A stretch of DNA of 64,000 bases from Chloroflexota bacterium (GCA_016838895.1 JAEKNU010000005.1:1-64000), one strand, 5' to 3'; counted from the first letter of the stretch, positions 33,943-42,939 are shown. Notes: a model not told the origin generated them from the letters alone. A program made the numbers and translations.

Positions 33943-34758
33943 ATGCCATTCAAAATTGAAGGAATTTCATCAGATATTAAATCCATGATGTTTGATATGG
34001 ATGGCGTTATTTGGAAATCAAATACCCCTACTGGGGATTTATCCTATTTTTTTTCTACTTTACAGAAAAACAATATCCAATATGGCTTTATTACAAACAA
34101 TGCTACAAAACCAATCGATATTGTTCAAAAGCGACTGGCCTCTTTTGGTGTCTACTGTGAAAAAGAATTTATCATCAACTCAGCGATCGCTACGGCTGCA
34201 TTGCTCAAGGAAAGATTTCCGAATGGTGGAAATCTTTACATCGTGGGAGAAGAGGGGCTAATCAGTACCTTGGCAGAAGCGGGATACACTCACCAGAATA
34301 ATCCAACCGAGGATACATTAGCTGTCGTTGCTGGTCTGGACCATGGTGTAAATTATCAGAAACTCAGTACCGCTGCCAGTTTAATTCGCAAAGGTGCCCC
34401 ATTTTATGGCTCTAATGGTGATAAAACTTTTCCAACACCGCTGGGTGAAGTCCCGGGTGCCGGTACGATCCTTGCTGCCATTGCCGCTGCAAGTGGTGTA
34501 GACCCCATCATCGCTGGAAAACCACAACCTTTTTTATTAGATTTGATGATTGAACGAATGCAAACAAATCATGAAAATACACTGATGATCGGCGATCGTC
34601 TGGAAACAGATATCTTGGGAGGGAATAACGCAGGTTGTCCAACTTTGTTGGTACTTTCTGGTGTTTCAACACGTAAAAACATTGAAGAAATGAATATCCT
34701 TCCCAGTATTATTCGTGAAGATATTTTCGAGCTATTAACAGAATTTAATAATGAATAA
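33943..34758 (+). CDS. HAD-IIA family (NagD-like) phosphatase
   Basis: The 271-residue protein has motif I MFDMDGVIWK (two Asp), motif II FITNNATK, a class IIA cap with GLDHGVNYQKLS, and motif III/IV GKPQPFLLDLMI with MIGDRLETDILGG. This is the NagD/AraL/4-nitrophenylphosphatase-like group, acting on small sugar or nucleotide phosphates. GGAG is six bases before the ATG. It overlaps rlmN by eight bases. It is only 10 bases after the clpP terminator, so its promoter is not obvious. Confidence 0.92.
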   Translation: MPFKIEGISSDIKSMMFDMDGVIWKSNTPTGDLSYFFSTLQKNNIQYGFITNNATKPIDIVQKRLASFGVYCEKEFIINSAIATAALLKERFPNGGNLYIVGEEGLISTLAEAGYTHQNNPTEDTLAVVAGLDHGVNYQKLSTAASLIRKGAPFYGSNGDKTFPTPLGEVPGAGTILAAIAAASGVDPIIAGKPQPFLLDLMIERMQTNHENTLMIGDRLETDILGGNNAGCPTLLVLSGVSTRKNIEEMNILPSIIREDIFELLTEFNNE

Positions 34759-35788
34759 TTTCTTTGACTTTACATTTGATGAAATGGTGCAATTTTTTTC
34801 CGAAAACGGATTGCAAAAATTTCGCGTTAAACAATTATGGCAAGGCATGTACAAAGAACTTAAGACACACCCCAGTGAAATAACAACCCTCTCAAAATCC
34901 TTAACCGATCAGTTGGGTGAATTCTTTACTTTTAGCAATCTAAAAACATTGCAAATATCTGCATCATCCGATGGTGAGACCGAAAAAGCGCTACTTGAGT
35001 TACCAGATCAAAACGCGATTGAAACGGTGCGCATGTCATATCATAAGCGTGAAACCATTTGTATTTCCACTCAGGTTGGATGTGCAATGAATTGTGGCTT
35101 CTGTGCAACCGGAAAAATGGGCTTAATGCGCAACTTGAGTGCAGGCGAAATTGTTGAGCAGGTAATCATTTATCAACGTTATCTAGCCCTGGAAGATAAA
35201 AAAGTAACCAATATCGTTTTTATGGGTATGGGCGAACCCTTTCATAATTATGGGGCATTCATCAAAGCAGCCAATATCATAAATGCGCCTGAAGGATTGC
35301 AACTCGGAGAACGCCGAATGACTGTCTCAACAGTTGGATTGCCCGATTTGATTCGAAAATTCGCTGATGAAACCAGGCAAATCAATTTGGCCATTAGCTT
35401 ACATTCAGCAAATAATGAAAAGCGATCAAACATTGTACCTATTAATAAAAAATATCCAATTCATGAATTGCTCTCTGCATGTAAATATTATCTGCAAAAA
35501 ACAAATCGGCGCATCACCTTTGAATATGCAATCATGCGCGGTTATAACGATACTGCAAATGACGCAAAACAATTGGCCTTCCTGCTAAAAGGACTTTTAT
35601 GTCATGTCAATCTAATCAATCTCAATCCAATACCAGGCTCAAAGTATCAACCCACCAGTAGCGAGAATGCAAAGCGCTTCCAGGCAATTCTTGAAGAAGC
35701 GAAAATCCCTGTATCAATGCGTTTGCGACGGGGAATTGACATCAATGCAGGCTGTGGACAACTCGCGAACCAAAATAAACGTTCATGA
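34751..35788 (+). CDS. rlmN: 23S rRNA (adenine2503-C2)-methyltransferase, radical SAM
   Basis: RlmN methylates A2503 of 23S rRNA (and A37 of some tRNAs). The 345-residue protein has the 4Fe-4S site GCAMNCGFCATGKMG (Cys111, Cys115, Cys118), VFMGMGEPFHNY, the MTVSTVG-type segment and a C-terminal DINAGCGQLA with the methyl-carrying Cys. The other resolving Cys expected for the family lies near the C-terminus as well. It overlaps the HAD gene and is followed 14 bases later by ftsY. Confidence 0.97.
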   Translation: MNNFFDFTFDEMVQFFSENGLQKFRVKQLWQGMYKELKTHPSEITTLSKSLTDQLGEFFTFSNLKTLQISASSDGETEKALLELPDQNAIETVRMSYHKRETICISTQVGCAMNCGFCATGKMGLMRNLSAGEIVEQVIIYQRYLALEDKKVTNIVFMGMGEPFHNYGAFIKAANIINAPEGLQLGERRMTVSTVGLPDLIRKFADETRQINLAISLHSANNEKRSNIVPINKKYPIHELLSACKYYLQKTNRRITFEYAIMRGYNDTANDAKQLAFLLKGLLCHVNLINLNPIPGSKYQPTSSENAKRFQAILEEAKIPVSMRLRRGIDINAGCGQLANQNKRS

Positions 35789-35794
35789 TATAAT
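35789..35794 (+). promoter_or_regulatory. -10 box just before ftsY
   Basis: A perfect TATAAT ends eight bases before the ftsY ATG. A transcript from it would begin at or next to the start codon, and there is no Shine-Dalgarno before ftsY. No good -35 box is visible, so the site may be chance. Confidence 0.4.
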
Positions 35795-35802
35795 CTTGCC
35801 CT

Positions 35803-36717
35803 ATGAGTGACTTTTTAACAAAATGGAAACACGGTCTGGAAAAGACGCGCAAGGTAGCCTTTGGCACATTGGCTACTATTTTTGGTGCTTCTGAAATCAC
35901 CGATGAAACTTGGGAAGATCTTGAAGCGGTTTTACTTCAGGCAGATTTAGGACTGAACACATCGGAAAGCATTATTACTGCAATCCAGGCAACGGTTGCC
36001 AGCGAGGGTTTAATTCACTCAGATGAGTTACAAGCGATCTTAAAAAAGGAATTAAAATCCAGATTAATGTCTCCTCCGCAATTTATATATCAGGAAACGC
36101 CACCCACAGTCATTCTAGTCGTAGGTGTCAATGGATCAGGCAAAACAACAACCATTGCAAAACTGGGTTATCATTTTCAACAATTCCAAAAATCAGTATT
36201 GTTTGGTGCAGGAGATACCTATCGCGCTGCTGCGGTTGAGCAACTCAAAACCTGGGGAACTAGGCTCAATATTCCTGTTATCGCTGGTCAATCTGGTGGA
36301 GACCCCGGCGCTGTCGCTTATGACACAGTTGCATCTGCTGTAGCAAAGGAAACCGACATTGCATTGATTGATACAGCAGGGAGATTACATACCCGTTTCA
36401 ATTTGATGGAAGAACTCCGTAAAGTATATCGGGTTACCAGCAAACCTTTAGCTGGCGCTCCACATCACGTTTGGCTGGTACTCGATGCAACCACTGGGCA
36501 AAACGCCATTCAACAAGCTCGCGCGTTCAAAGAAGCAGTCAATGTAAATGGCATCATTCTGACCAAATTGGATTCTTCATCCAAAGGCGGTATGGCATTT
36601 TCAATTCAGCAAGAATTACAACTCCCCATCCTTTTTGTTGGATTGGGCGAAAAAATGGATGATCTTCAAGCCTTCGATCAAGATCAATTTATCAATGGCT
36701 TATTTAGTACAAATTAG
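35803..36717 (+). CDS. ftsY: Signal recognition particle receptor FtsY
   Basis: FtsY docks the SRP-ribosome complex to the membrane. The 304-residue protein has only the N and G domains: helical N domain (about 5-85), then VGVNGSGKTTTIAKLG, GDTYRAAAVEQL, IDTAGRLHT, LTKLDSSSKGGMAF and the C-terminal FVGLGEKMDDLQAFD. The acidic A domain found in E. coli is absent, as in many Gram-positive and Chloroflexota-type FtsY. There is no Shine-Dalgarno. Confidence 0.96.
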   Translation: MSDFLTKWKHGLEKTRKVAFGTLATIFGASEITDETWEDLEAVLLQADLGLNTSESIITAIQATVASEGLIHSDELQAILKKELKSRLMSPPQFIYQETPPTVILVVGVNGSGKTTTIAKLGYHFQQFQKSVLFGAGDTYRAAAVEQLKTWGTRLNIPVIAGQSGGDPGAVAYDTVASAVAKETDIALIDTAGRLHTRFNLMEELRKVYRVTSKPLAGAPHHVWLVLDATTGQNAIQQARAFKEAVNVNGIILTKLDSSSKGGMAFSIQQELQLPILFVGLGEKMDDLQAFDQDQFINGLFSTN

Positions 36718-36725
36718 GAGATAGT

Positions 36726-37812
36726 ATGCAAGAAATAATTGACCGACTTGAAAAAGCGAAAGCTCGACTCCATGAACTTATGGAGCATCTTTGACTTAGC
36801 TTCAATGGAAGCGAAATTAAAAACTCTAGGAAATCAAGCCGAAAATCCTGATCTGTGGAATAACCCCCAAAATGCACAACAAGTGATGAAAAAGCTATCC
36901 GATCTCAAATCTGAAATTGATGGATGGAAGCAATTTTCTGTACGTGTTAGCGAAACAACTGAGTTGGCACATATGGCAGATGAAACCATGCAGGCAGAAA
37001 TTGAAGAAGAATCCATTCAAATCAGTTCAGAATTAGAACAGAGAGAATTAAAAGCATTACTTTCACACCCCTATGATCGTGGTAACGCCATGTTGGCCAT
37101 TCATGCGGGCGCAGGTGGGGTCGATTCTCAGGATTGGGCATCCATGCTGCAAAGACAATACCTGCGTTGGATGGAAAAACACGGATATGAGACCGAGATT
37201 TTGGATTTTACTCCCGGTGAAGAAGCTGGTTTAAAAAGTACCACGATCTCCGTAAATGGACCCTATGCTTATGGCCATTTAAAATCTGAAAAAGGTGTGC
37301 ATCGACTGGTACGTTTATCACCTTTCGATTCTGCTCATCGCCGGCATACCTCTTTCGCCATGATTGAGGTGCTGCCGGAAATTGAAGATACGGATCCGGA
37401 TATTCAGATCCCTACTGAAGACATCAAAATTGATGTTTACAAATCTTCTGGTGCTGGCGGACAGAGCGTACAGAAGAACTCCACCGCAGTACGTATAACC
37501 CACATCCCCACAGGAATCGTCGCAGCATGTCAAAATGAGCGTTCCCAGACCCAGAATCGCGAATTTGCCATGAAAGTACTCCGTGCAAGATTGTACGAGA
37601 TCAGCAAAGAAGCCCACGTACAGCAAATATCTGATTTACGCGGCGAATATACAAAGGCAGAATGGGGCAGCCAGATTCGCTCTTATGTATTGCATCCCTA
37701 TCAGATGGTAAAAGACCACCGCACAAATTTTGAAGTAGGCAACACGCAATCGGTTCTGGATGGTGATTTGGATGGCTTTATTGAAGCCTATCTCAAAAGT
37801 AAAACCCATTAA
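36726..37812 (+). CDS. prfB: Peptide chain release factor 2, +1 frameshifted
   Basis: RF2 terminates at UGA and UAA. Translation starts at ATG 36726 (AGGAG in the ftsY stop region), reads 22 codons up to CTT 36789-36791, meets TGA at 36792-36794, and continues in the +1 frame from 36793 to the stop at 37812, giving about 361 residues. The main part has the RF2-specific SPF tripeptide (VRLSPFDSAHRR) and the catalytic GAGGQSVQKNS motif. Annotating only the open frame from 36739 would give a false N-terminus. Co-transcribed with ftsY, eight bases apart. Confidence 0.96.
36782..36795 (+). promoter_or_regulatory. Programmed +1 frameshift site of prfB
   Basis: The site reads GGAG-CAT-CTT-TGA-C: a Shine-Dalgarno-like GGAG three bases before the CTT slippery codon and the in-frame TGA stop. 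This is the standard arrangement by which low RF2 at its own UGA favours a slip to the +1 frame. Confidence 0.95.
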
Positions 37813-37815
37813 CAT

Positions 37816-37848
37816 AAAACGCCTGAGAAAATCTCAGGCGTTTTATTC
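37816..37848 (+). terminator. Bidirectional terminator between prfB and pfkA
   Basis: AAAACGCCTGAGA (37816-37828) pairs perfectly with TCTCAGGCGTTTT (37832-37844) over an AAA loop. A and T runs flank both sides, suiting either strand. Confidence 0.9.
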
Positions 37849-37860
37849 AAATTACATACT

Positions 37861-38832
37861 TTATCGATCCAGCATCTCAGCCATTTCAAACCATGATCGA
37901 TCCAATTCTTTCTTTTCCTCTACAACAACTTCCAAAGGCGTGGAAACCAATTCATTTTTAATCATACCAATCAATACACCATGATTACCGCCTAATAGTG
38001 CCTTGGCTGCTTCTGAACCTAATCTACTGGCAAGTATCCGATCTGATGCACTTGGTGTTCCACCACGTTGAACATGACCAAGAATTGTCGTGCGAATTGA
38101 AAAACCCAACTCCTCTTTGTGTTCCGCAAAATAGGTTTCAAGGACTTGTGTATTGTTTTTTGCACCTTCTGCTACTATGATTATTGCATGTTGCTTACCT
38201 TTTTCATAAGCTCTGGCAATATCTTTAGCAACATATTCAGGCTCTACCTCGTATTCCGGAATGACAATTGTTTCCGCTCCGCCCGCAATACCGGCCATTA
38301 ATGCCAAATATCCGCAATTGCGACCCATAACTTCGATCATAAATGCACGTTGATGCGATGATGCAGTAACTTTTAATCGGTCAATGGCCTCTAAAACAAT
38401 ATTTAATGCGGTATCTACTCCGATTGTGATATCTGATCCATAAAGGTCATTATCAATCGTAGAGGCGACGCCAACCACAGGAAAACCCTGTTTTGCGAGT
38501 GCATTTGCGCCTGTTTGTGAACCATTACCACCAATGACGACAATGCCTTCAATTCCATGTTGATGCAAATTTCGAATGGCTTCCCTTTGACCTTGTGCTG
38601 TTTTGAATTCATCACAACGAGCTGAACCAAGCATCGTACCACCCCGTTGGATAATTCCAGCAACATCTCGGGCTCCAAGTGGTATTATGATGCCATCAAT
38701 CAACCCCTGGTAACCTAATTGCACACCAAATACTTCTGCCCCCATGCTGATTGCAGTCCTGGTGACAGCTCGGATTGCCGCGTTCATGCCGGGTGCATCA
38801 CCACCACTCGTTAAAACTGCAATTCGTTTCAT
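37861..38832 (-). CDS. pfkA: 6-phosphofructokinase
   Basis: It phosphorylates fructose-6-phosphate in glycolysis. The 323-residue protein matches the ATP-type PfkA: IAVLTSGGDAPGMNAAIRA, GYQGLIDG, GGTMLGSARC, VIGGNGSQTGA, ASTIDNDLYGSDITIGVDTA with the catalytic Asp, EVMGRNCGYLA, and GHVQRGGTPSASDR. GG(N/D)G in the nucleotide site reads GGNGS, compatible with ATP enzymes rather than PPi enzymes. I placed the start at ATG 38832, which has GGAGG four bases upstream; the frame is open further but without a ribosome site. Confidence 0.95.
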   Translation of the reverse strand: MKRIAVLTSGGDAPGMNAAIRAVTRTAISMGAEVFGVQLGYQGLIDGIIIPLGARDVAGIIQRGGTMLGSARCDEFKTAQGQREAIRNLHQHGIEGIVVIGGNGSQTGANALAKQGFPVVGVASTIDNDLYGSDITIGVDTALNIVLEAIDRLKVTASSHQRAFMIEVMGRNCGYLALMAGIAGGAETIVIPEYEVEPEYVAKDIARAYEKGKQHAIIIVAEGAKNNTQVLETYFAEHKEELGFSIRTTILGHVQRGGTPSASDRILASRLGSEAAKALLGGNHGVLIGMIKNELVSTPLEVVVEEKKELDRSWFEMAEMLDR

Positions 38833-39010
38833 AATGCCTCCATAAATTATTATTAATGATTTATATACAAATTTTATCACTTCCATGTATAAATGACATG
38901 TTAATATACGATTAATATCATTCTTTACCGATTTACTTCTTCCAGACCAAAATCCGCAAAGTTGGAATTCTTTATTATAATTAGTCCAATTCTAAAACAG
39001 TAGAGGTTTC

Positions 39011-39682
39011 ATGACAGTAAAAACTTTGATATTTGATTTTGATGGATTAATATTGGAAACAGAATACCCAATTTATAAAGCAATTCGTGATGTTTACCAG
39101 CAATATGGATCAGACTTGCCCCTTGATGAATACACCTATTGTGTTGGTGGATCAGAAGACAACTATCATTTTTTACATCTGCTTGAGAAAAAAATAAATC
39201 GGAAACTCGATATTAATACAATAAATCAGAGGGTCCATTCAGCGATGATGGTTGAAATCAACCTCTCTCAGGCACTACCAGGCGTTGAATCTGTTCTGCA
39301 ACAAGCAAAAGATATGAAATTACAATGTCTTGTCGCATCCAGCTCTGATTTTAATTGGGTTAATACACACTTGCTTAGACTTGGTCTGCGTGATTATTTC
39401 ACTGATCTATGTACAGCGGAAGATGTTCAACACGTAAAACCTGAACCAGATCTTTATCTTCTTGCACTTAAAAAAGCAAATGTTCAAGCCAATCAAGCTA
39501 TCGTATTTGAGGACTCTTCTAACGGTATTGTGGCAGCCTCTCGCGCAGGTATTTTCGGCGTTGCCGTTCCTAATAGAATTACTGAAAATCTGGATTTTTC
39601 AAAAGCAAATCTAATTTTGAAACAAATCGATGAGATACCCTTAATTGAGTTGATTGAGAAAGTTAAATTAGATTTTCACTAG
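39011..39682 (+). CDS. HAD-IA family phosphatase/phosphomutase-like
   Basis: The 223-residue protein has motif I IFDFDGLILETE, a helical cap (about 15-85), motif II VASSSDFNW, Lys in HVKPEPDLYL and motif IV VFEDSSNGIVAA. This is the phosphoglycolate phosphatase/beta-phosphoglucomutase-like group, with unknown substrate. GAGGT lies five bases before the ATG. It lies 58 bases before rel. Confidence 0.9.
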   Translation: MTVKTLIFDFDGLILETEYPIYKAIRDVYQQYGSDLPLDEYTYCVGGSEDNYHFLHLLEKKINRKLDINTINQRVHSAMMVEINLSQALPGVESVLQQAKDMKLQCLVASSSDFNWVNTHLLRLGLRDYFTDLCTAEDVQHVKPEPDLYLLALKKANVQANQAIVFEDSSNGIVAASRAGIFGVAVPNRITENLDFSKANLILKQIDEIPLIELIEKVKLDFH

Positions 39683-39707
39683 ACTTTTCTGATTCCGATT
39701 GTATAAT
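39680..39707 (+). promoter_or_regulatory. Candidate promoter for rel
   Basis: TAGACT (39680-39685) and TATAAT (39702-39707) with a 16-base spacer, 33 bases before the rel start codon. Confidence 0.55.
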
Positions 39708-39740
39708 AAGCAAAATCGCACAGCCAGATTTTGGAGATAT

Positions 39741-41939
39741 ATGAAAATTGATGATTTGATAGAGGTACTTCCAAATACATATAGCGTCGTCGATAAAGAT
39801 CTTATCATGCGTGCTTACCGCTTTGCTGAAGATGCCCATAAGACGCAAACACGAGCCTCAGGAGAGCCTTATATCACGCATTGCGTAGCTGTAGCACAAA
39901 TCTTGGCTGAATTGCGTGTACCGCCAATTGTGGTTATTTCAGCCCTACTGCATGATACTGTTGAAGATACCGATGTCACCATCAAGGATGTCCAGCAATA
40001 TTTTGGAGACGAAGCCTCAAAATTGGTCGATGGGGTAACCAAACTGACCAACTTGCCGCGTGTTTCCCGTGCAGGAGACCAGGTCGACGAAGAAAATGGC
40101 ATTGATGAGGCTTATCAGGAGGCACAAAATAAGTCCAGATTTAAAGATTTACGAAATGAGACACTTCGTAAAACATTTATCGCCATGGGTGAGGACATAC
40201 GTGTCATTCTTATCAAACTGGCAGATCGTCTCCATAATATGCGCACCCTTGGCTATATGCCGGATCATAAGCGAAAGCGAATAGCCCAGGAAACCCTGGA
40301 TATTTTTGCCCCACTTGCTAATCGTCTGGGTATCTGGAGTATCAAATGGGAATTAGAAGATTTAGCGTTCCGATATGTCAACCCAGAACAATATAAAGAA
40401 ATAGCCAATAATTTATCTGAAAGACGCACAGATCGTGAACATAAAGTGGAACAAATCATGGGGGATTTGGAACGACTTCTGAAAGAAAATAATATTGCCG
40501 TTGAAATCACAGGCAGACCAAAACACATATACTCAATTTACCGAAAAATGATGGGGAAAGGCAAACCATTTGAAATGGTTCGGGATTTGCGTGGTTTACG
40601 TGTGATTGTAGATAGTATCCCTTCTTGTTATGCCGTATTAGGCATCATTCACAATCGCTGGCGTCCAATTCCAAATGAATTTGATGACTACATCGCCGCG
40701 CCAAAAGATAACTTTTATCAGTCTCTTCATACTGCTGTCATTTATGATGATGGTAAACCATTAGAAGTGCAGATCAGAACCCCAGAAATGGACCAGAATT
40801 CAGAATATGGTATTGCTGCACATTGGCGTTATAAAGAACAAGGAAAACGAGATGAAGTCTATGAACAGCGTATCAATTGGCTGAGAAAACTAATGGATTG
40901 GCGTCAGGAAGTTAATGATGCCGATGAGTTTGTTGATGGTATGAAAAGTGATGTTTTCGAGGATCAGGTTTATGTTTTCACTCCTCGAGGTGACATCATT
41001 GATCTCGCAGCAGGATCAACCCCCATAGATTTTGCTTACCATGTTCATACAGAAATTGGTAACCGCTGCCGTGGTGCAAAAATCAATGGAAAACTTGTCA
41101 GCCTTGATTATATTCTGAAAACTGGGGATCAAGTTGAAATCTTAACCGCCAAACAGGGTGGACCCAGTCGAGACTGGTTAAATCCAAATTTGGGATTAGT
41201 TAAAACCCAACGATCCAGATCAAAAATCCGAGCCTGGTTTAAAAAGCAGGATCGTGAACAAAATCAAACACATGGCAAATTAATTCTGGATCGAGAATTA
41301 AAACGTTTGGGAATGGCCAATGTTGAAGTTGAAAGCCTGGTAAAGACCTTTGATTTTAAATCAACGGATGATTTGTATGTCGCTTTAGGATGTGGTGATT
41401 TATCCATTGGCCGAATTATTAATCAGTTATCTGAGCTAAATAAAGAAAAAGAGCCATTTCTCGAACCAAAACCAGCCTCAACCAAAACGCATGATGATGC
41501 CAATGCCATTTCGGTGCTTGGTTTAAAGGGATTATTGGTTTCATTTGCGAAATGTTGTAAACCCGCTCCTGGAGATGAAATTATTGGTTATGTCACCCGC
41601 GGTCGTGGAGCGACCATTCATCGTCAGGATTGCCCGAATATTCTCAGGGTAAAAGATAAAGAACGCCTAATTATGGTTTCATGGGGTGAACCTCAAAAAA
41701 CCTATCCAGTCGCCATAGAAATCAAAGCGTATGATCGCCAGGGTTTAATGGGTGATATATATTCTGTTTTATTCAATGAAAATATAAATTTGATAGATGT
41801 TAACTTGAAGGTAACCCATAATCTAGCTGTAATTAACCTCGTTGTGGAAGTATGCGATATTACTCAATTAAGTCGTGCATTAAGCCGAATTGAAAATTTA
41901 CCAAACGTTCAGGAAGCACATAGAAATCGTCCAGGATGA
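39741..41939 (+). CDS. rel: Bifunctional (p)ppGpp synthetase/hydrolase (Rel/SpoT)
   Basis: The 732-residue protein carries an intact hydrolase HD domain (THCVAVAQILAEL, ALLHDTVEDT), the synthetase domain (RPKHIYSIYRKM, LRGLRVIVD, DYIAAPKDNFYQSLHTAV, EVQIRTPEMD), a TGS domain (VFTPRGDIIDLAAGSTPIDFAYHVH), and a C-terminal zinc-finger/ACT part (SFAKCCKPAPGDEIIGY, then IEIKAYDRQGLMGDIY). Since the HD residues are present, it should both make and degrade the alarmone. The synthetase strand has EVQIRT, as in bifunctional Rel rather than RelA. I chose ATG 39741 because GGAG is five bases before it. Confidence 0.96.
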   Translation: MKIDDLIEVLPNTYSVVDKDLIMRAYRFAEDAHKTQTRASGEPYITHCVAVAQILAELRVPPIVVISALLHDTVEDTDVTIKDVQQYFGDEASKLVDGVTKLTNLPRVSRAGDQVDEENGIDEAYQEAQNKSRFKDLRNETLRKTFIAMGEDIRVILIKLADRLHNMRTLGYMPDHKRKRIAQETLDIFAPLANRLGIWSIKWELEDLAFRYVNPEQYKEIANNLSERRTDREHKVEQIMGDLERLLKENNIAVEITGRPKHIYSIYRKMMGKGKPFEMVRDLRGLRVIVDSIPSCYAVLGIIHNRWRPIPNEFDDYIAAPKDNFYQSLHTAVIYDDGKPLEVQIRTPEMDQNSEYGIAAHWRYKEQGKRDEVYEQRINWLRKLMDWRQEVNDADEFVDGMKSDVFEDQVYVFTPRGDIIDLAAGSTPIDFAYHVHTEIGNRCRGAKINGKLVSLDYILKTGDQVEILTAKQGGPSRDWLNPNLGLVKTQRSRSKIRAWFKKQDREQNQTHGKLILDRELKRLGMANVEVESLVKTFDFKSTDDLYVALGCGDLSIGRIINQLSELNKEKEPFLEPKPASTKTHDDANAISVLGLKGLLVSFAKCCKPAPGDEIIGYVTRGRGATIHRQDCPNILRVKDKERLIMVSWGEPQKTYPVAIEIKAYDRQGLMGDIYSVLFNENINLIDVNLKVTHNLAVINLVVEVCDITQLSRALSRIENLPNVQEAHRNRPG

Positions 41940-41962
41940 TAAATATCATTCATAAAAATTAC

Positions 41963-41991
41963 TTTACTGATTTGAACCTATAGGGTAAAAT
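41963..41991 (+). promoter_or_regulatory. Candidate promoter for the VKOR gene
   Basis: TTTACT (41963-41968) and TAAAAT (41986-41991) with a 17-base spacer, 42 bases before the start. Confidence 0.5.
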
Positions 41992-42032
41992 CCCTTCGTA
42001 ATGTCTAGGAACAAAAAACGGTGAAATACAAT

Positions 42033-42464
42033 ATGAAAACTAAGAATAAAATAATAAACGTTGCGCTACTACTATCCATACTGGGTTTAATTGATGCAAT
42101 ATATCTTGCATTAATTAAATTTCTCAATAAACCTGAAATGTGCCTTGAAGGTGTTGGCGATTGCTGGTCTGTCAATCTAAGCCCATATTCATCCATTTAT
42201 GGTATTCCCGTATCTGTTTTAGGTGCTTTGGCATACATCACGATCATTTTCCTTTTGTTAATTGAACAAAAGCGACCTGAATTTAAAGATATTATCATCA
42301 AACTAACATTCGGTATTACCACAATTGGGTTTCTGTTTAGTTTATATCTAACATATCTTGAATTATATGTAATTCATGCAATATGTCCATTTTGTGTTGT
42401 TTCTGCGATACTAATGACAATATTATTCATTGTTTATATCATTCGCATTAAGGAAGTCCTGTAA
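42033..42464 (+). CDS. Vitamin K epoxide reductase family protein
   Basis: The 143-residue membrane protein has four hydrophobic helices, a periplasmic Cys pair in MCLEGVGDCW, and the active CPFC at the start of the last helix (AICPFCVVSAI). Bacterial VKORs oxidise quinone to drive disulfide formation in exported proteins. No thioredoxin or DsbA domain is fused and none is nearby. ATG 42033 is preferred over GTG 42021. Confidence 0.9.
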   Translation: MKTKNKIINVALLLSILGLIDAIYLALIKFLNKPEMCLEGVGDCWSVNLSPYSSIYGIPVSVLGALAYITIIFLLLIEQKRPEFKDIIIKLTFGITTIGFLFSLYLTYLELYVIHAICPFCVVSAILMTILFIVYIIRIKEVL

Positions 42465-42488
42465 GAGGCTTATAAAGAGGAGAAAAAT

Positions 42489-42716
42489 ATGCCAAGAATT
42501 AAATGTCATTACAGTGATTGCGCATTTATTGATGATGGGTATTGCAGCGCAGCTGCAGTTGAATTCGATCCTGATACTGGCTGCTTAACCTTTTCTCCCA
42601 GTGTTATTACTGCAGATGACGAAGATTGGGATCAAGAAGATGATCTCGAAGAATGGGATGAAGTTGATGAAGAAGAAGAAGAATTATGGGTAGATGACGA
42701 GGAAGAGGAGTTCTAA
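42489..42716 (+). CDS. Small DUF1540-like Cys-rich protein with acidic tail
   Basis: A 75-residue protein whose N-terminal half has CHYSDCAFIDDGYCSA with a fourth Cys at 32, a pattern like the small DUF1540 metal-binding proteins. The second half (about 43-75) is almost entirely Asp, Glu and Trp. GAGGAG precedes the ATG by six bases. It is 24 bases after the VKOR gene and followed by a terminator. Function unknown. Confidence 0.7.
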   Translation: MPRIKCHYSDCAFIDDGYCSAAAVEFDPDTGCLTFSPSVITADDEDWDQEDDLEEWDEVDEEEEELWVDDEEEEF

Positions 42717-42743
42717 TTATTCTTGATTTTCAATTGTATTTAC

Positions 42744-42775
42744 ACACTGAGTCAAATTGATTCAGTGTTTTTTTA
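42744..42775 (+). terminator. Terminator after the DUF1540-like gene
   Basis: ACACTGA (42744-42750) pairs with TCAGTGT (42762-42768), extended inward by TCAA/TTGA, followed by eight T. Confidence 0.8.
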
Positions 42776-42779
42776 TATG

Positions 42780-42809
42780 AAAAAAGCACCTGATTTCTCA
42801 GGTGCTTTT
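42780..42809 (-). terminator. Terminator after tRNA-Gln
   Basis: AAAAGCACCTGA (42782-42793) and TCAGGTGCTTTT (42798-42809) form a perfect stem. On the minus strand it directly follows tRNA-Gln and ends in a T run. Confidence 0.85.
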
Positions 42810-42810
42810 G

Positions 42811-42881
42811 CTGGGGGTAAAGGATTCGAACCTCTACATACGGATTCAGAGTCCGCTGTCCTACCATTAGACGAACCCCCA
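42811..42881 (-). tRNA. tRNA-Gln (CTG)
   Basis: On the minus strand, acceptor TGGGGGT pairs with ACCCCCA, the anticodon stem GCGGA/TCCGT carries loop CTCTGAA with anticodon CTG, and the T arm has loop TTCGAAT. CCA is not encoded. Confidence 0.93.
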
Positions 42882-42892
42882 ATAACAAAATT

Positions 42893-42921
42893 ATTTTACC
42901 ACTATGACAATTAATCGTCTA
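42893..42921 (-). promoter_or_regulatory. Promoter of tRNA-Gln
   Basis: On the minus strand TAGACG (42921-42916) and TAAAAT (42898-42893) are separated by 17 bases. It sits in the 58 bases between the gltX stop and the tRNA. Confidence 0.55.
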
Positions 42922-42939
42922 GATTAAAAGGATCAATAT

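Noticed and set aside
36739-36800. Apparent separate start of a release-factor frame
   Set aside because: It is the out-of-frame upstream part of prfB; the true product uses ATG 36726 and a +1 frameshift at 36791.
42723-42914. Small open frame of 63 codons on the plus strand
   Set aside because: It runs through a terminator and the tRNA-Gln gene on the opposite strand and has no ribosome site.
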